Below, in pieces: positions 1-12,390 of a stretch of 64,000 nucleotides of DNA. The stretch covers positions 4,154,001 to 4,218,000 of the forward strand of contig NC_089439.1 of NCBI RefSeq assembly GCF_026210795.1, read 5' to 3'. Both the position numbers and the translations under genes were made by a program. Below the pieces are notes generated by a model. The model searched no databases. It saw nothing but the letters and a program-made list of their open reading frames with translations, and was not told where the DNA came from. Origin of the DNA: Rhizophagus irregularis (taxonomy: Eukaryota; Glomeromycota; Glomeromycetes; Glomerales; Glomeraceae). Numbering within the stretch: the first letter of the stretch is position 1; each line of letters starts with the position of its first letter.

Positions 1-1254
1 TTAAAATTAGCATTACTCTTATATATTATCAAAATGTGTGAAAGTAGTATCACTAGTATTATAGTATTAACATTTTATTGAAGCTTTGTGAATCGACTTT
101 GGTATCGGTTTTTTTATAATTTTATAAATAAATAAATTCAAACGTAATAATGATTTTCGAAAATTTTTAAGTATTTCTGAAATTAGATTCTTTGATACTT
201 TCATTAGTAATTTACAGTTATTAAGATTTCCTCGCGCATAAATCAGATCATAATATTATTAATACCGCTTTAAGTTTGATATAGGATCTTGATGTATAAA
301 TTAAACTATTAAGCTTTAAATTGGTATATCATTTATTTATGTTCATTTTTTTATTATTTTCTTTATTATTATATTATAAAAAAATGAAAAGATTTGATAT
401 TTAAGTTTATCCATATTCTTAAAAATAATAAATAAACTTGCATCAAATATTTGACCAAAGTTATTAAAATTTTTTAAATTCAATTGTAACTGAAACCATT
501 AATTATGGCCAGAATTAAGATAACCATATTTAATCCATGATCCGTCTCCGAACCAGTACAAACTACTAATACATTTCGGGGAATCATTTTTGCAAATTAA
601 TTATCCCTTAATGGCTTTTATGCTAATTTGTCCAGAATTTTTTTTTTTAAAATGATATAGAATAAGATCCGAAGTATTCTGAACGATAAATTTGTGTTAT
701 CATATATTAATTACACAAGTTTGATCATAATATACTTGCCATTTAAGACAAATTGGTGATATTACCTAGAAAGTAGCTAGACCAAATTTGTATTGCAACT
801 CCGGCTGAAAACAGTGTAACCGATTGATTAAAACTGGGGGAATCAAGGTTCGACAAAAATTTTTATATTGTATGATTAGTTTAAAAATTTTTTTCTTTAG
901 CGACGCTGGATTCTGGCCTTTAAAAACGCTACATTATTAAATTGCAAGAAGTGTACCGATCATAAAATTAATGTTTTTTTTTTATTTATTTGCTGGTAAA
1001 TAATTTGTTTAAAGGAATAACAAAAAAAAATAAAATTATTCATTTCTATCAATCACAGGCTATCTAACTTATTGTAACATATTTTGCTTATATTGGGTGG
1101 TCTCAAACGTACACTGGAATTGCGAACTAGTTAACACTCGCCCATCAATGTTATTCTCATCCATTATTATAAAACGATTAAATTATGTTTTTCATCTTAC
1201 AATTTAATGACAAAACAGAACTTTGAGACAATAGACTCTGAAACTCCCTTATTT
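1..1254. other. AT-rich gene-free stretch
   Basis: No open frame with coding character, no convincing splice-linked exons and no RNA gene were found on either strand. Short A and T runs dominate. Confidence 0.6.
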
Positions 1255-1263
1255 ACTCAACAC

Positions 1264-1573
1264 TAGTGCTTCGATCCGGATGAAATCCGTCATCCGGATT
1301 AAATAACAATTTAATCCGGATGAAAACTGTTATTAAACGAAAATCTGGATAAAAAAATCATTTCAAAAAATCCAGTCCTACCATTAGATGCGCAACGTCA
1401 AACATGCCTTAAATTGTTAAATTCTGATCAGGTGTTTCAGAAATATTTTAAGTTATCCGAAAACTGGCAATCCGGATGGATCCGACGAAACCCGGTTCAA
1501 ACCGTGGATTTCATCCGGATTTTTGATTTAATCCGGATCAATCCGGATCAATTCGTACATGGATCGAAGCACT
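1264..1573. mobile_element. MITE with 9-bp target duplication, rich in ATCCGGAT
   Basis: The ends are inverted copies of AGTGCTTCGATCC (left from 1265, right ending at 1573). The element is flanked by a perfect 9-bp direct repeat ACTCAACAC at 1255-1263 and 1574-1582. The interior repeats the palindrome ATCCGGAT many times. A 9-bp duplication suits a Mutator-like origin (established for MULEs), but no transposase is present, so the assignment is inferred. The short open frame inside is considered spurious. Confidence 0.75.
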
Positions 1574-1582
1574 ACTCAACAC

Positions 1583-3049
1583 GTTATAAAATCCGCTCGC
1601 TTTAATAATAACTTTATGGACTTGAGCAAAGCGTAATGATCGTGTCGATATTAATTTATTAAAAATTAGCCTTAATGCATCTTAAAATACTCCTTAACGC
1701 AAACATTTTTATGCAATCTTTCGAACAACGTACAAAACAAATTATTTTTGCATAACAACACACTCTTAAACCTTATGCAAATACTTAAAGCATCGATCAG
1801 TAAATCAAAAATATTTATCATATATCCCAAATCAACGAGAATTTAAACGTTGCTAGTTCCTTGGTCAAAATCAAAATTAATCACAACCAGTATATACTAT
1901 TGACCGATAATAAACACTATTATAGATAATCACACTATTAGATTTGCACCAAATATCATAAACGGTAACGAGATGATGGAATAAAATCGTCCTAGGTCAA
2001 TAGAGAAACGATGAAGTTAACAATAAAAAGAATATGATCAAAATATTTTGTAATATACAGACAAATCATAATTCATAATCCCAAAAATTTACCCCATTTT
2101 TTTTAAACGTAATAATTTTGTATTAATATGTAATTTTTAAATTTTGCGAAGTATTTATTAAATATTATAAAAATAATTTAAATTGTTATTTAATTTTAAC
2201 AAAAATACAAAAAATATTAATTTTTACATACAATAAAGAAATTAATTCTTGCGAAACATTTTAATGGATTATTATTAATGTTATCGTTCACCCCAATAGG
2301 ATCATGCAGATTTTCATAGACCGATATTTTTATTAGGCATAGCAATAACACATGATTGATATAATAAAGCGGAGTAAAAAAATATGGTGTAAATGAATTT
2401 TTTGTAGGAAAAATTTAAATAAAGCTTATAAAGTGGAATAGTTAAATAAAACTTATTTATGATGCTATTAATTAATGCATGATCAAAAAACGTCAAAATG
2501 ATATCTCGGTCACAGGGACCTCCGGGGATGATACTTGCCCATCAAGTAAGAGAGTAATAATAACACATTTGCCATTGTGTGAATAGGTCTAGTTTTTACT
2601 ATTATTATGATGGCATTAGTAGGAAATAAATGTAATAAATTACACAATTTATATGATTATACAAATAACAATATACAGCATATGAAATATTATTATTAAA
2701 TACAAATTTTATTTATTACACGAAACAAATGTACAGTACTGAAAACAATTTTGTATAAGTAGTTTATTCTTACATTGTTACAAAAAACATCTTTTTTTAT
2801 CTTTGTAGCATTAAAAAAAAATAACATCCTCTAAAAAAAAAAATATCTCACTACAATTAATATGAAAAAAAAATCCCCAGAAAAATTAATTATAACGATT
2901 TATTGTTACAAAAAATAATTAATTAATTTATTAGTCTATTATTGAGTTTGATGCAAAAAAATATTATTATTATTAATAATAATAAGAATCGGGAAAAAGG
3001 CAATTGCTGTGGCGCCGCAATATCGATCTGATCACTGATCCAAACCTAA
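1583..3049. other. AT-rich gene-free stretch
   Basis: Nothing coding is supported. Several A/T homopolymers and short open frames without splice partners are present. Confidence 0.55.
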
Positions 3050-3720
3050 ATGGTGAAAGAATGTATTCAGGAAAAAAAAATCTGTTTGAAAGAAAAAAAG
3101 CCAAACCGAGAAAGGAAAAGGGAAAAAATTTTCGGATTGGAAAAAGAGCTAACCGGAAAAAAAACTAAAAAATTCGAACGAAAAAAAAAATTGTGGGGAG
3201 AAATAAAGAGAAAAATTGTTTTGAAAAAAGAAACCGAAAAGCCAAAAGAAAGAAAAAAAAAAAATTCGAAAGAAAAAGAAAAGGATAAAGAAAGAAATTG
3301 GTTTTAAAAAAAATTCAGTCCAAAAAGACCGAAAAAAAAATTCAAAAAAAAAATTAATAATAATGTCTAAAAAAAAAGACCAAAAAAAAAATAATACTCA
3401 TAAGTCTTAAAAGATTATTTAATAAAAAAAAATAATAATAATTCTTCAGCTTTAGAAAAAAACCAAATCTAAATGGGAAAAGAATAAAAAAAAAAGAAAG
3501 AGGAAAAAAACAAAAAATTTTTAAAAAAAAGAAAAGAAAAAGGTGTTTGAAAGAGAAAAGAGGAAATTTGAAAAAAAAGAAAGAACCATTTATAAAAGAT
3601 CGGTTCAAGAAAAAAAAAATGGGATTTAGATCGGTTGAAAAATAAAATTCCGATTAAATTTCATTAACCGGAACTGGATTAGATGTACAACATGACTTGC
3701 GGGTCTTAACTATAAAGGAT
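3050..3720 (+). repeat. Purine-rich dispersed repeat
   Basis: Long A/G tracts with interspersed CCGAAAA-type words end in a more complex tail at about 3644-3720. The tail contains TTTCATTAACC and a TAACTATAA motif, and a diverged copy of it lies at 22139-22208. A reverse-strand relative of the purine part, with a shared CTAAATGGGAAAAGAAT word, lies near 25750-26060. The Lys/Glu-rich frame across 3050-3307 is explained by base composition and is not called as a gene. Confidence 0.5.
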
Positions 3721-4112
3721 ACGGCAAAATTAATTTATACAGGCTAATCTAAACGTTAGTCACACAAGCACCATTTTTTTAATTATATAGATTTTAAAAT
3801 TTTTGTATTCATGGATATTGGTTTTCGGAATTACGATTTGTGATTACTGTATTAAAAAAAACAATAGTTTCTCATCTTCATTAATAAATTAGTTTGTAAA
3901 AATATTTAAATCCTTTATCTAACATAATCAATGATTTTCATAGATAGTTGAACTTTGATAAACCTTTGGCGTCAGCATGTGATCAGATCATCATGGTGTT
4001 TTCTATAATAATTTCTTTTATTGAAGATTATTTTCAACGATCATCGAGAATTTATTAGCTTTCAAACTTTTAAAATTTATCGGTCAACTTTATCTTATTA
4101 CTTGCACCAAAC
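3721..4112. other. Upstream region of BTB-TLDc gene 1
   Basis: No further gene was found. This AT-rich interval presumably carries the promoter of the gene starting at 4113, but no defined element can be named. Confidence 0.4.
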
Positions 4113-5597
4113 ATGTCTACAACATTTTTGAAAGAATTATCTAATGATTACGAAAAACTTTTTGAGACAGAATTAGGATATGACGTTGTTATTTATTCCG
4201 GAGAAGAGCCAAATGCTAAAGAATTTCATGTTCATTCAAATATTTTATGTATTAGATCACAATATTTTCGCTCTGCATTTTCTAATGAGTGGACTGAAAA
4301 AATAGATGGAAAATTTATCTTCAAAAAACCAAATATTTCACCACAATTATTTAATATAATTCTTAGGTAATTTTATAAATTCATTAATTTTTTTTATTTA
4401 TATTCATTGTTATATCTAAATAATAATTATTTTATTTTTAGATTTATTTATTGTGGAAATATTGAATTGAAAAATTTACAAGGTCCCGATGTATTAAAAT
4501 TATTGATAGCAGTGGATGAACTAAATATTGGTTCATTGATTACTCATATTCAAGAATATTTAATTGAGAATCGAACCGAATTTTTGCATCAAAATCCAAC
4601 TGGAATTCTTGAAACAGTATATCAGCATGAAACATTTGTTGATTTATGGGATTTTTGTCTTGAAAATATTTGTGAAAAACCAACGATCTTATTTAATTCC
4701 GATAAATTCATTAATTTAAAAGCTTCTTTATTGGAATTATTACTAAAAAGAGATGACTTAAATATGAATGAAATCAAAATTTGGGAAAAGTTATTAATAT
4801 GGTGTTTTTCTCAACAAAATGTGAATGTGAATAATGATCCAACAAAATGGAGTGAAGAAAATATTATAAAGATTAAGGAAGAATTACACAGATTTATTCC
4901 TTTAATTCAATTCTATAATATTGAACCTGCAGATTTCTTTTATAAGGTTTATTGTTATAAAGATATCTTGCCACAAGATTTGATTCATGGTCTTTTGGAA
5001 TTTCATATAGTACCTAACATGAAACAAAAAACTAATCTTCCTTTTTCAAGAAAACAAGATTTAAAATATCATCTTGATTCAATCTTAATTGAACCAGATA
5101 GTATTCTTCTTCTTACTTCATGGATTGATAAAAAAGATTCTTCACATTATGATAAAAAAAATGTTCCTTATGATTTTAAATTATTATATCGTTCAAGTCG
5201 GGATGGAATTGATTCTAATTCATTTCATACCAATTGTGATAATAAAGGCGCTACTATTTGGGTAGCAAAAATTAAAGATTCAACGCAATTAGTTGGAGGG
5301 TATAATCCACTTGATTGGAGCGGGGATAGTGGTTATAAAGCTACAGTAAATAGCTTTTTATTCAGTACTACAGATGGAAAAAATATTTCAACTGCAAAAT
5401 TAAGTTATGTAAATATGACGTCATGTGCTATTTATTGTTCTCGTGCTCATGGACCTTCTATGGGTAATTTAAACTGTATAAACGATAATTGGCTTTATAA
5501 TAGTTATGATAATGGAGACCGTTATCCAAAAATAGGAATCCCAGCACATTTTATTGTAGAAAATTATGAAGTGTTTCAAGTAACCAAAAATAATTAG
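4113..5597 (+). CDS. BTB-BACK-TLDc domain protein 1 (two exons)
   Basis: Exons 4113-4366 and 4442-5597 are joined across a 75-bp intron (GTAATT...TTTTTAG, phase 2) and give 469 residues. A BTB/POZ fold spans about residues 20-100, with the FHVHSNIL and RSQYFRSAF core motifs and the intron inside it. A BACK-like helical region spans about 115-230 and a TLDc domain about 310-466. BTB-BACK proteins usually dimerise and can serve as Cullin-3 adaptors. TLDc domains are linked to oxidative-stress responses and V-ATPase regulation. Whether this one does either is inference. A paralogue with the same intron position starts at 32849, and decayed BTB exons lie near 34738 and 44010. The start is the first ATG of the conserved frame. 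No lesion is seen. Confidence 0.9.
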
Positions 5598-5997
5598 TAA
5601 AATAATTAAAGAAACACGCGAGTAGTTATTAAACCTTTTAATGAAATATTTAAAATATTACAAGGAATATTAAATAATTTCTTAGCTTAAATCTGATAAT
5701 TATGTATTTATTATTAGTATTAAAAAAAAAAATTCATGGGTATTATGTGGGTATTATGTACAGGGTTGAGCACTATACAGTATGATTTCCTGAATTTAGT
5801 GTTACGATCCGTCAATCCGTAAGTAAACACATTTTGGCTATTTTATGAACATTAAATCAATAAATAAAAATTTTTTTTTAAGATATTATCAATTATTGGT
5901 GTAGCAAATAAATTTGAAATTGTTTCTGTTTTATTTATTATTTGCACACAACTTCAAGGAGTTATGAGAATCTGATACTGAAAAAAAATAATAACTT

Positions 5998-6300
5998 TCT
6001 GGTACAGAACAGATGATTTTGAACAAAATTTTAGGGGATTATTTCATATGTCACTATTTAAAATTTTTATTGAAAATGGGATAAATTTACGTACTCTTGA
6101 AATTGAGATGGGTACTCGACATTATGATTTTATAAAAATACTCTTGAGTTAATTTTACAAAATCAAAATTTTATTCACTATATTGGAAATTTGAAACTTT
6201 ATAACATCGATTATTATAAAGAAAATATGGTAATTAATAACCATATATTGCAAATAATTAATTTACATCAAAATCTTAAGAAAATTAAAATATACCGTAT
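5998..6300 (+). pseudogene. F-box/LRR-type protein relic
   Basis: Two open segments in different frames are joined by a frameshift near 6140-6150. The first, ending in an in-frame TAA, reads like an F-box/LRR segment (NLRTLEIEM). The second continues with ELILQNQNF and LKKIKI, resembling the leucine-rich region of the large Glomeromycotina F-box family. No F-box start and no intact C-terminus are found nearby. The family call rests on remembered resemblance. What is directly visible is two coding-like fragments with a broken frame. Confidence 0.45.
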
Positions 6301-7369
6301 TAAAGAGCTATCTGTGCGTTTGTGTTGTTTTTTTAGCCTTTTGATTATTAAGAAGTTGTACATGTGTTTACCTAATTCTAGCCCTTTTTGGTTACCTGTT
6401 AGGGTATTGAGGGACTTTCTTTCTGCGCCTATTCAGTTGCCTGTCAAATACAAAAAAGAAATCGTGTCAGGTGTATTCATCACTAAAGTTTTCAAACCCT
6501 GAACATCGAGCTATTCCAAAAATAGAACTGCGCAATTTTTCTGATGCCCATATAGCTTATTTCATCGCAGTAATTGAGTTTTAAAGTTTTCAGATTTGGG
6601 CATGAATCTGCAAGGGTATAAATGGTGAGTCTACAACATGAGATATAGTGCATCATCTTTATCTAAGAAATTAAAAATCTTATTTTGTAGTTCAGGTAGT
6701 ATGAGCACCATTTTTTAAAGAGATATACGTAATTCAATAATTTTTTATTATGCGTTGCTTATTACATCAAGTCCGACATTTCCAATCCTGGAGCAGTGAT
6801 CACCAGCTGAGAAGATTTTTTCGTTTGAAGATTAAGCATATAATATGTATATTTATGGCACATTCAAGCATTTTTAATTTATCAGAACTATTAGAGTCGA
6901 TTCTATATTTATTAGTAATAAATAAATCTCTCTATCCCTTACCGAGATTTAAAACTATTTCACGGGGTAAATGTAAAAAATCTCACCTTCCCATTCTCTC
7001 ACTATGAACTATCGGATGGAGACATAGATGGGAATTAAACGCTCATGCCCAAATATAGTATATCTAAATTTCAATGCTACATGTAGACTAGCTATCAGAA
7101 ATTGTTATAAGAAATAATAATAATAAATGAAAATTTAAAATACTTTATTGAAATGATTGCTTTCATTAAATGAGCAAAAATTCAATAATAATTGAATATA
7201 TAATTATACGTAGCAAACATAATAAATATTTTTTCTCGTCCTAATATAATTAATTAGAAACCTCTAAATCAAATAATTTAGAATTGACAATCTATTAAAT
7301 GATAAAAAGTTAGTAATCATGGAATTAAACATATAATGCGTGCAATAATCATAAAAAAATAATTAATAC
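6301..7369. other. Gene-free stretch after the F-box relic
   Basis: Small open frames occur (for example near 6750-7007), but none has splice partners or a recognisable domain. The stretch between about 6300 and 6480 may be further decayed coding sequence. Confidence 0.4.
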
Positions 7370-8858
7370 CTTTATTATCTTCTTCATCTTCAAGATATGA
7401 AGTAATTATAGATGAATTAACAGGCTTTGGCAAATTACTAAATGTGAATACCCTACTAGTGTATATTGCATCAGGAATTTTTTCATATGAAGTTGAAATA
7501 TTTGGTATCTCCTTATCAGCTTCATCAAATTAAGTTTTAATTTCTTTTCCTTTATAGCCAAATTTTTCTTCATCTTGATAAAAACCATTAGAAGCATCAT
7601 GCCAAAATAATAATATGTCATATAATTCATTTGCTGTTGGTCTTTGATTTGGAACAGCACTCATACATCTATAAGCTAATTTTTTATAAAATTCAGGAGT
7701 TCCCTTTTCAAATTCAGGTCTGATTCCATTGCAAATTTCTAATACTAAGCTAATTTCATGTTTTCTATTATAAAAAGGAGGTTTTCCAGATGTTAATTCT
7801 GTCATAATTACACCAAAACTATAGACATCAGACGATAATGTATATGGTTCTCCATTCAAAACTTCTGGAGCAATGTATGGTAATACTCCACATATTTTAT
7901 TATCTGATTTTTGTTTATTTGATTGCCCTGATAATCCAAAATCTGATACACAAGTATTAATAGTATTTTTGGCACTATTCTGTAAAATATTTCCACTATG
8001 AAAATCTTTATGAAAATATCCCAATTTATGTAAATTTTTAAGGTCATGTACTATATCAGATAATATTTCCAATTTTTCATTCCAAAAAATATTATTATAT
8101 CAGATAATATTTCCAATTTTTCATTCCAAAAAATATTATTAAAATTACTTGAAAGAATACTTCTCAAATTTCCTCGAACTGCTAATTGTATAATCATCAT
8201 AAATTCCCCAGTTTTTGTATCTTTAGTTATTCCATAAAATTTTAAATAATTATGATTATCATTAGAATAAATATTCCAAAGTGTTTTAATCTACAAAAAT
8301 TTAAAAGTATCATGAATAAATCTTTATATTTTGAAAATTAATCAACAATAGAAAATGTAAATATACCTCATTTAAATAATTAGCAGAAATATTTTGTGAA
8401 TCATTTAATTTTTTCAAAGCTACTTTTATAGGTTTATGTTCTTCTTTTTTCCAACTTTTATCATTTTGTCTTTTATAATCTGCTTTACCATCAATCCATG
8501 TTGCAGAGTAAACTTTGGCAAATCCCCCTTCACCAATTTGTTTTACATCTTTAAATCTATCAAATGGTACCCATTCAAGAAATAATGGAATATATGGATA
8601 ATTATCATCCTCATAATCATCAGAATATTTTGCATTATAAATTGTATCCTTGATAAATTCATCAATACCATTATTCCCACTGGTCCATCCTTCAATTATA
8701 CAACGAGGAACACATTCTTTACACCATAATTTGTCATCATTTGGTCGATAACAATTTTCATGATTAATAATTGAATTTCTATTAGAAATACTCAATGTAT
8801 TAAACTCAGACTCTATTTGTATTTCGTCCTCATTATTGCAACTCATTTTTGTTTTCAA
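7370..8858 (-). pseudogene. Broken TKL-like protein kinase with WTSGN leader
   Basis: Exon 1 (8858-8367, 164 codons) has Cys36/46/49/53, the WTSGN-IDEFI leader (58-69), a Gly-rich loop GEGGFAKV (109-116) and Lys149. A 76-bp intron (8366-8291) follows, in phase 0. The second exon carries HKD in place of HRD, SDFG and a YIAPEV motif. Two lesions are seen. A 44-bp tandem duplication (8052-8139) shifts the frame just before the catalytic loop. A TAA at 7530-7532 interrupts the C-terminal tail, after which the same frame continues with the family-typical AIYTSR segment to about 7370. The protein would be a cytosolic Ser/Thr or Tyr-like kinase if intact. The duplication could also be an assembly error. 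Confidence 0.85.
8052..8139. repeat. 44-bp perfect tandem duplication inside kinase exon
   Basis: Two adjacent identical copies (8052-8095 and 8096-8139) lie in the minus-strand kinase exon. Since 44 is not divisible by three, the second copy shifts the reading frame and brings a stop soon after. Confidence 0.9.
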
Positions 8859-9073
8859 TAAAAAAAAAAAAAAATTATTTTAGTCCGTTTGCCATGTCTA
8901 GTCAAATATGTTCATGTTATAGTAATACAAGCATGTAATACAAAATAATTAAGATGTAGATCCTTTATTAGTTCCTTTTTGTATAACACTAAGTTGATCG
9001 ACAACATGGGATTTTATGTCAGGTGGATATGTTATTGGTTCCAATTAAGGGCATTACTTAGTAATTATTATTA

Positions 9074-10395
9074 CAGTTCACGACATAAATATCCGGAATT
9101 TTTGATTTTGTGCATAAAGGGGCGCTGTCACACCAGGTCTTGTGCAATCAAAATAATAACTAAAATGGAAATTCACCAGCCCCTTTAGAATATATATATA
9201 AACACAAAAATTCTCACCTGATTGTTTTATTAGTGGCAAAACAAATTCATGGCGCCCACTTCGGAATTTGAAATGCAACGGTTAACCATAAAGGAATTAT
9301 GGGACAATAACATACGAAAACCCTCCGAAATAATTAAAATAACTGGTTTTCCTAAGTCTACAGTATATGATATTGTCAACCGTCTAAAAAAAACAGGAAG
9401 TGTTAAGCACTTACCCATTCCTGGTCGTCCTCTTGTTCTTTCTCCCAAAAAACGTCGATATCTTGGCCGTCTTCTTAAAAATGATAATGCTACAACTTCA
9501 GCTCTAATGACTACAAAGCTGAATAATTTATATCCAGACCTTAATGTATCAACCCGAACTGTTCAACGTACTCTCAAAAATAAACTTAATTATATTGTTT
9601 GTAGGCCACGATCAGTTCCCCTTCTTAAGGCAAGTCATGTTGAAACTCGTCTTCAATGGGCCTTAAACCATACCCAAGATGACTGGTCTCACACAATTTT
9701 TTCAGATGAAAGTACATTTCAGACATTCCGTAATACTCAAATTGTGCATTACAAGGCTGGCAATCCACGTCCATCACATCCTATGGTAAAGCATCCATAC
9801 AAAGTGCATGTTTGGGGTGCATTTTGCCGTCAGGGACCAATTGGAGTTGCACTTTTTACAGGAAACATGAATTCTGCAAAATACCGTGAAATTCTTCAAT
9901 CCCAACTACTTCCTAATGCTTATCATGCTGGTTATGGATGGAAATTTCAGCAAGACAACGCACCTACACACACTGCAAAGCTTACCCATCAATTTTTTGT
10001 GATTAACGATGTTTCAGTTATTGATTGGCCTGCTAACTCACCTGACCTGAATCCTATCGAGAATCTATGGGCGATTCTCAAAGGGAATGTAGAAAAAAGG
10101 GTCAATAATTGGATTATGAAAAAAAAATCACTTAGTGGAGATGATTTTCAGGGCATAATTCAGCAGGAATGGGATAACATTGATCAAAACGTTTTCTTTA
10201 ATTTAGCAGATAGCATGTCAGATCGGATTAACATGGTCATAGAAAAAAATGGTTACACGATAAATTACTGATTTTTGACGTATGTTTATCTGCGCATTTT
10301 AAACTATAAATACAATAAATTTGAAATGAAAAAAATAAACTTTATTATATTTTTACATATTGTGATAAAATTCCGAATATTTATGTCGTGAACTG
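9074..10395 (+). mobile_element. Tc1/mariner transposon copy A (complete)
   Basis: Terminal inverted repeats of about 29 bp begin CAGTTCACGACATAAATAT on both ends, with one mismatch in that span. They are flanked by TA dinucleotides at 9072-9073 and 10396-10397, the expected Tc1/mariner target duplication. The 1322-bp length fits the superfamily. It carries one uninterrupted transposase gene. Confidence 0.95.
9249..10271 (+). CDS. Tc1/mariner DD34E transposase A
   Basis: This is a 340-residue uninterrupted frame. The N-terminal part has a helix-turn-helix region (about residues 10-60, FPKSTVYDIVNRL) followed by a GRP-type linker. The catalytic core has Asp153 (FSDES), Asp236 (QQDNAPTH) and Glu271 (NPIENLW), with 34 residues between the last two, the DD34E signature of Tc1-like enzymes. 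It would cut and paste the surrounding element at TA sites in the nucleus. Start at the first ATG, 175 bp inside the left end. No stop or frameshift is seen, so this copy may be autonomous. Confidence 0.95.
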   Translation: MAPTSEFEMQRLTIKELWDNNIRKPSEIIKITGFPKSTVYDIVNRLKKTGSVKHLPIPGRPLVLSPKKRRYLGRLLKNDNATTSALMTTKLNNLYPDLNVSTRTVQRTLKNKLNYIVCRPRSVPLLKASHVETRLQWALNHTQDDWSHTIFSDESTFQTFRNTQIVHYKAGNPRPSHPMVKHPYKVHVWGAFCRQGPIGVALFTGNMNSAKYREILQSQLLPNAYHAGYGWKFQQDNAPTHTAKLTHQFFVINDVSVIDWPANSPDLNPIENLWAILKGNVEKRVNNWIMKKKSLSGDDFQGIIQQEWDNIDQNVFFNLADSMSDRINMVIEKNGYTINY

Positions 10396-10397
10396 TA

Positions 10398-12040
10398 GGT
10401 ATACACTTTTGTAGGTGATTTTATATTTGACATCTGTGCACAATTTTTTTTATGATAAGTTTAACTATTAGTATATTTATTGCTAATATCATGTTTAATT
10501 ATTTTTCAGAATAAGATCTTTTTTTGTATTATAGAAGTTTCCTGCTGAATTAAAAGTCACAGAATAACGATTATAGATAAAACTATAATATTTATTGCAC
10601 ACAATAACCAACTTTTCGTTAAGAATTATAAATTATATCAAGATGTATATAATAAGAAACACGGCACAAATATTAGGTAATTTGTGCTAGTATAAAGAAA
10701 GAATAACAGAAAGAACTCGATCTAAAATTTAAGTGCGGCCATTTCCGCTCTCTAGTTACCACGAACCATTTATAATAATTTTTTTTATTTTTCAGTTTTT
10801 ATCATAAAAACCGAAACTACCTTATTAGTCTTTTTTTTTATTAATTTTTTTATCCCTTTGTTTTATTTTTATTGGATTTTTTTAGGGGATTTTTTGTTAA
10901 TCGGAATTTATCAAAATTTTTGAATTTTTTTTTTAACCAAAAAAATATAGTTGGTTTGGGTCAAGACTATAAAACTATGTCCTACGGCTTTTTCGATGTT
11001 TAGTGATATTATTTTTAAATATGATATATATGTTAGTTCATTAAAGAAAGAAAAATCTTTGGATTTTATATATTGAGAAACTTACCTTTTATCTTATTAG
11101 AAAATATTGGTCAATACATTTGGCTTTTTCTTTTTATTTATTGCTAATTGTTATGAAAAAAAAAAACTTTTAAAAAACAAAAAAAAACCTGTTGTATTAA
11201 GTGAAATAATACCAAATAAATAAAAATAACTATAAATTAAATATATTATCATTTTATAAAGAATTTTATTATATTCATAACTTCTGAATTACCTCCCCAA
11301 TATTCAAATTATTCTGCAAATTGTTAAGAAGAGTCTGAAATGTTGAAATATGCATGCCGTTTGCACTATTAAATTCTTTGTGGCTCTATTTAATTTAAAA
11401 GGGAGCGATATCATGTTTTAAAGTTTGTGTAACATTTCAAAATTTAGCCAGCAAAAATGCACATCACTATGATAAACTATTTAACTATTACCTAATTGAA
11501 AATTATGCAAAATTACGAGGTCTAATTTTTATTATATGTCACTTCTTTTTTTTTATTTTATTTATTTTATTAAATGTACAAATGATAAGTAAAGTGATTG
11601 ACATTGTGATAAAATAAAAGCCTGGTTTAATTTTTGTTTTTTTTTGTAATAAGACATAAACCAGATAAAATGGTGCTTTTTTAGACATTTTTTTACACAT
11701 AAACACAAATATAAAATGAGTTTAACACATTTCATTTTTATAGGGCTAGTTTTAATGTTTAAATAATTCTTAAAAAAGAATACAATGTTTAATATTTGGA
11801 TAAATAAATATAAAACGAAAAAAGGAATTATTCAAATTACAAACTAAGAATCTTGTAAAATATTTTACTAGTACTCTAATCTTAGTGTTTAAATAAATCC
11901 AAAAAGAATAAAATAAAGACCAATTTCTGTTGAATATATAATATTAAATATCACTTGAAAATTATAAATCTCTTTTTAAAACATAAACAATCATTTATTT
12001 TAATATATAAGTAGTAATTAAATAAATAAAGTTAATTAAT
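10398..12040. other. AT-rich gene-free stretch
   Basis: This contains a T-rich copy of the purine/pyrimidine repeat around 10780-11000 and otherwise featureless AT-rich sequence. No coding exon could be supported. Confidence 0.5.
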
Positions 12041-12390
12041 TTGCAAGATTAATTTTTTTACATATCATAGCATATCAGAGCACATACCTAATGATCCCAA
12101 ATCTTTAATTATATAATCATTCAAATCACATTTGCTTTTACATTAGCTTGTAACCTTCACTTTCAAAGAATTTCATTCAACTTTTACTAGTATTTTCATC
12201 TAAATAATTAATAAATAAATTAATTTCATATAAATAATTTGCAAGATTAATTTTTTATCATATAAATTATAGTACATACTTAATGACCTTGAATCTCTAA
12301 TTATACAATCATTCAAATCTGAATGACTTGTATTATATGCTTGTGAATCTTCACTATCAAGAATTTCATTCAATTTTTTACTAGTAAAAT
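12041..12390. repeat. Imperfect direct duplication of kinase 3' end
   Basis: About 140 bp at 12050-12190 matches 12242-12385 (TTGCAAGATTAATTTTTTA, then the exon-end region). The downstream copy is decayed: a one-base loss puts a TGA at 12177-12179. In the gene model the last intron runs from the upstream copy into this downstream copy, so the duplication supplies the final eight codons. Confidence 0.7.

Noticed and set aside
3050..3608. Lys/Glu-rich and Phe-rich open frames on both strands
   Set aside because: They arise from A/G homopolymer-like sequence, lack splice partners and match a dispersed repeat.
6750..7007. 85-codon frame
   Set aside because: No domain, no coding-like continuity with the F-box relic upstream.
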